From Clusia tigrina (Eukaryota; Arthropoda; Insecta; Diptera; Clusiidae), in the NCBI GenBank assembly GCA_920105625.2, contig OV050030.1, positions 67,795,807-67,859,806 of the forward strand: a stretch of 64,000 nt of DNA, in the 5' to 3' direction. This document shows, in pieces, positions 63,424 through 64,000 of this stretch. Position 1 is the first letter of the stretch. Each line of letters opens with the position of its first letter. The position numbers and the translations under genes are program-made. The notes beneath the pieces were generated by a model. The model was not told the DNA's origin and did no database searches. It worked only from the letters and a program-made list of their open reading frames with translations.

Positions 63424-64000
63424 ATGGAACAGACAAAAATTCAATACTTCAGACTAGCACTTGACATGGTCAAGGGAATCCCAGAATTCAACGGGGAAAA
63501 TATAACCCAACTCCCTGATTTCATGCAACAAGTCGAAAATTTGTCACCAATACTAGAAACATTTGACGCCACAAACAAACAAATACTGTTCACATACATA
63601 AAAAATAAATGTACAGGAAAATGCAAAGAGGCACTGCATAAAGAAAGCCCAATCCAAAATTGGACAGATATTAAACGGGTATTAAAGAAGCATTTTAGCG
63701 AAAAAAAGAACATTAACGATTTAATGGATGAACTAAAAACCTTAACTTTAAACGGAACCATAGAAAACTACTATTATAAACTCAGCAAACTTGTAAAAAG
63801 AATAAACAATAGAAGACTAACTCATGACGAAACTTTATACAGCGTTACAGAAATAAACAGAATAAGTCTTAGAACATTCAGGGACAATCTACCAGAACCA
63901 ACTAAGACCATGATCTTTGCTACGAACCCTGAAAACATAGAAAAAGCCTTTGAGCTAATTCTTGATGCAAGACATCAACACCTTACAAAATTTGGTCTGC
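63424..64000 (+). CDS. gag: Gypsy-type gag (partial, open to window edge)
   Basis: The ATG at 63424 opens a frame that is uninterrupted for 192 codons up to the edge: MEQTKIQYFRLALDMVKGIP, EFNGENITQLPDFMQQVENL, then capsid helices (ILFTYIKNKCTGKCKEALHK, NWTDIKRVLKKHFSEKKNIN, SLRTFRDNLPEPTKTMIFAT, NPENIEKAFELILDARHQHL). This order matches the capsid of 17.6/297-type gypsy elements, which assembles the particle around element RNA. Codon use is A-rich like E2. It is one of the few undamaged frames in the window, so this element could be recent; the rest lies outside. Confidence 0.8.
   Translation, partial: MEQTKIQYFRLALDMVKGIPEFNGENITQLPDFMQQVENLSPILETFDATNKQILFTYIKNKCTGKCKEALHKESPIQNWTDIKRVLKKHFSEKKNINDLMDELKTLTLNGTIENYYYKLSKLVKRINNRRLTHDETLYSVTEINRISLRTFRDNLPEPTKTMIFATNPENIEKAFELILDARHQHLTKFGL

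Larger units (their letters stand above)
61776..64000 (+). mobile_element. Gypsy-type LTR element, 5' end, runs off the window
   Basis: A probable LTR (61776 to ~62147; left end guessed from AGTTAGTAAACATACAAACT) with a TATA box and a tRNA-Ser-type primer site. A ~650-bp leader with two tandem arrays, a short upstream frame and then gag follow. The gag and primer type resemble the 17.6/297 branch of Ty3/gypsy. It is distinct from family A and from E2's LTR. The gag frame is still open at the edge, so pol presumably continues outside. Confidence 0.75.

Overview
This window is a transposon graveyard from an insect, most likely a higher fly (Diptera). The retroelement families (R1-clade, Jockey-clade and CR1/L2-group non-LTR elements, errantiviruses, other Ty3/gypsy elements, BEL/Pao), the Tc1 and mariner DNA transposons, the very high A+T content and the (TA)n/CGAGTATA microsatellites all fit a fly. 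A tephritid-like genome is my guess and is not proven. I found no host gene, rRNA or tRNA. Every substantial reading frame I could place belongs to a mobile element, and almost all are broken by stops, frameshifts, deletions or later insertions.

Layout from left to right. 105-1404: 3' end of an R1-clade element. 1777-6780 (minus): Jockey-clade copy 1 (Jky-1). 6774-7226: a fragment with the motif of a Polinton/Maverick-type family B DNA polymerase. 7267-8030: a gypsy gag fragment. 8112-10920: a decayed copy (A1) of gypsy family A, ending in a 262-bp perfect palindrome and long (TA)n tracts. 11262-23855: an errantivirus (E1, gag-pol-env) with TATA target duplications, split by Jockey-clade copy 2 (Jky-2, 11519-16217, minus) inside its 5' LTR. 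24451-30113: a second, longer R1-clade element. 30330-39280: the best-preserved gypsy family A element (A2), with LTRs, primer site, gag, pol and polypurine tract. 39781-40221: a 147-bp higher-order tandem repeat leading into a BEL/Pao element (40274-44525), which is fused to a second BEL gag piece and an LTR (to 45286). 45318-48645: a 5'-truncated errantivirus (E2: RNase H, integrase, env, 3' LTR). 48808-50108: a Tc1-like transposon. 50109-50440: a mariner fragment. 50770-55083: a CR1/L2-group element. 55083-58985 (plus): Jockey-clade copy 3 (Jky-3). 59800-61096: a deleted gypsy family A copy (A3). From about 61776 to the right edge: the 5' end of another gypsy-type element, with two tandem-repeat arrays in its leader and an open gag frame that runs off the window.

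The parts do not form a host pathway; they record successive insertions. The clearest order is E1 first and Jky-2 into its LTR later. The most interesting non-coding signals are: a 19-nt second match to tRNA-Lys downstream of the E1 primer site; the perfect palindrome at 10322-10583; the double repeat array in the right-end leader (possible insulator or regulatory block); the 147-bp higher-order repeat; and two Jockey copies that share the same frameshifts at different insertion sites.

Limits: family names come from motif recognition by eye, not database search. Element ends without a visible LTR, TIR or target duplication are approximate.
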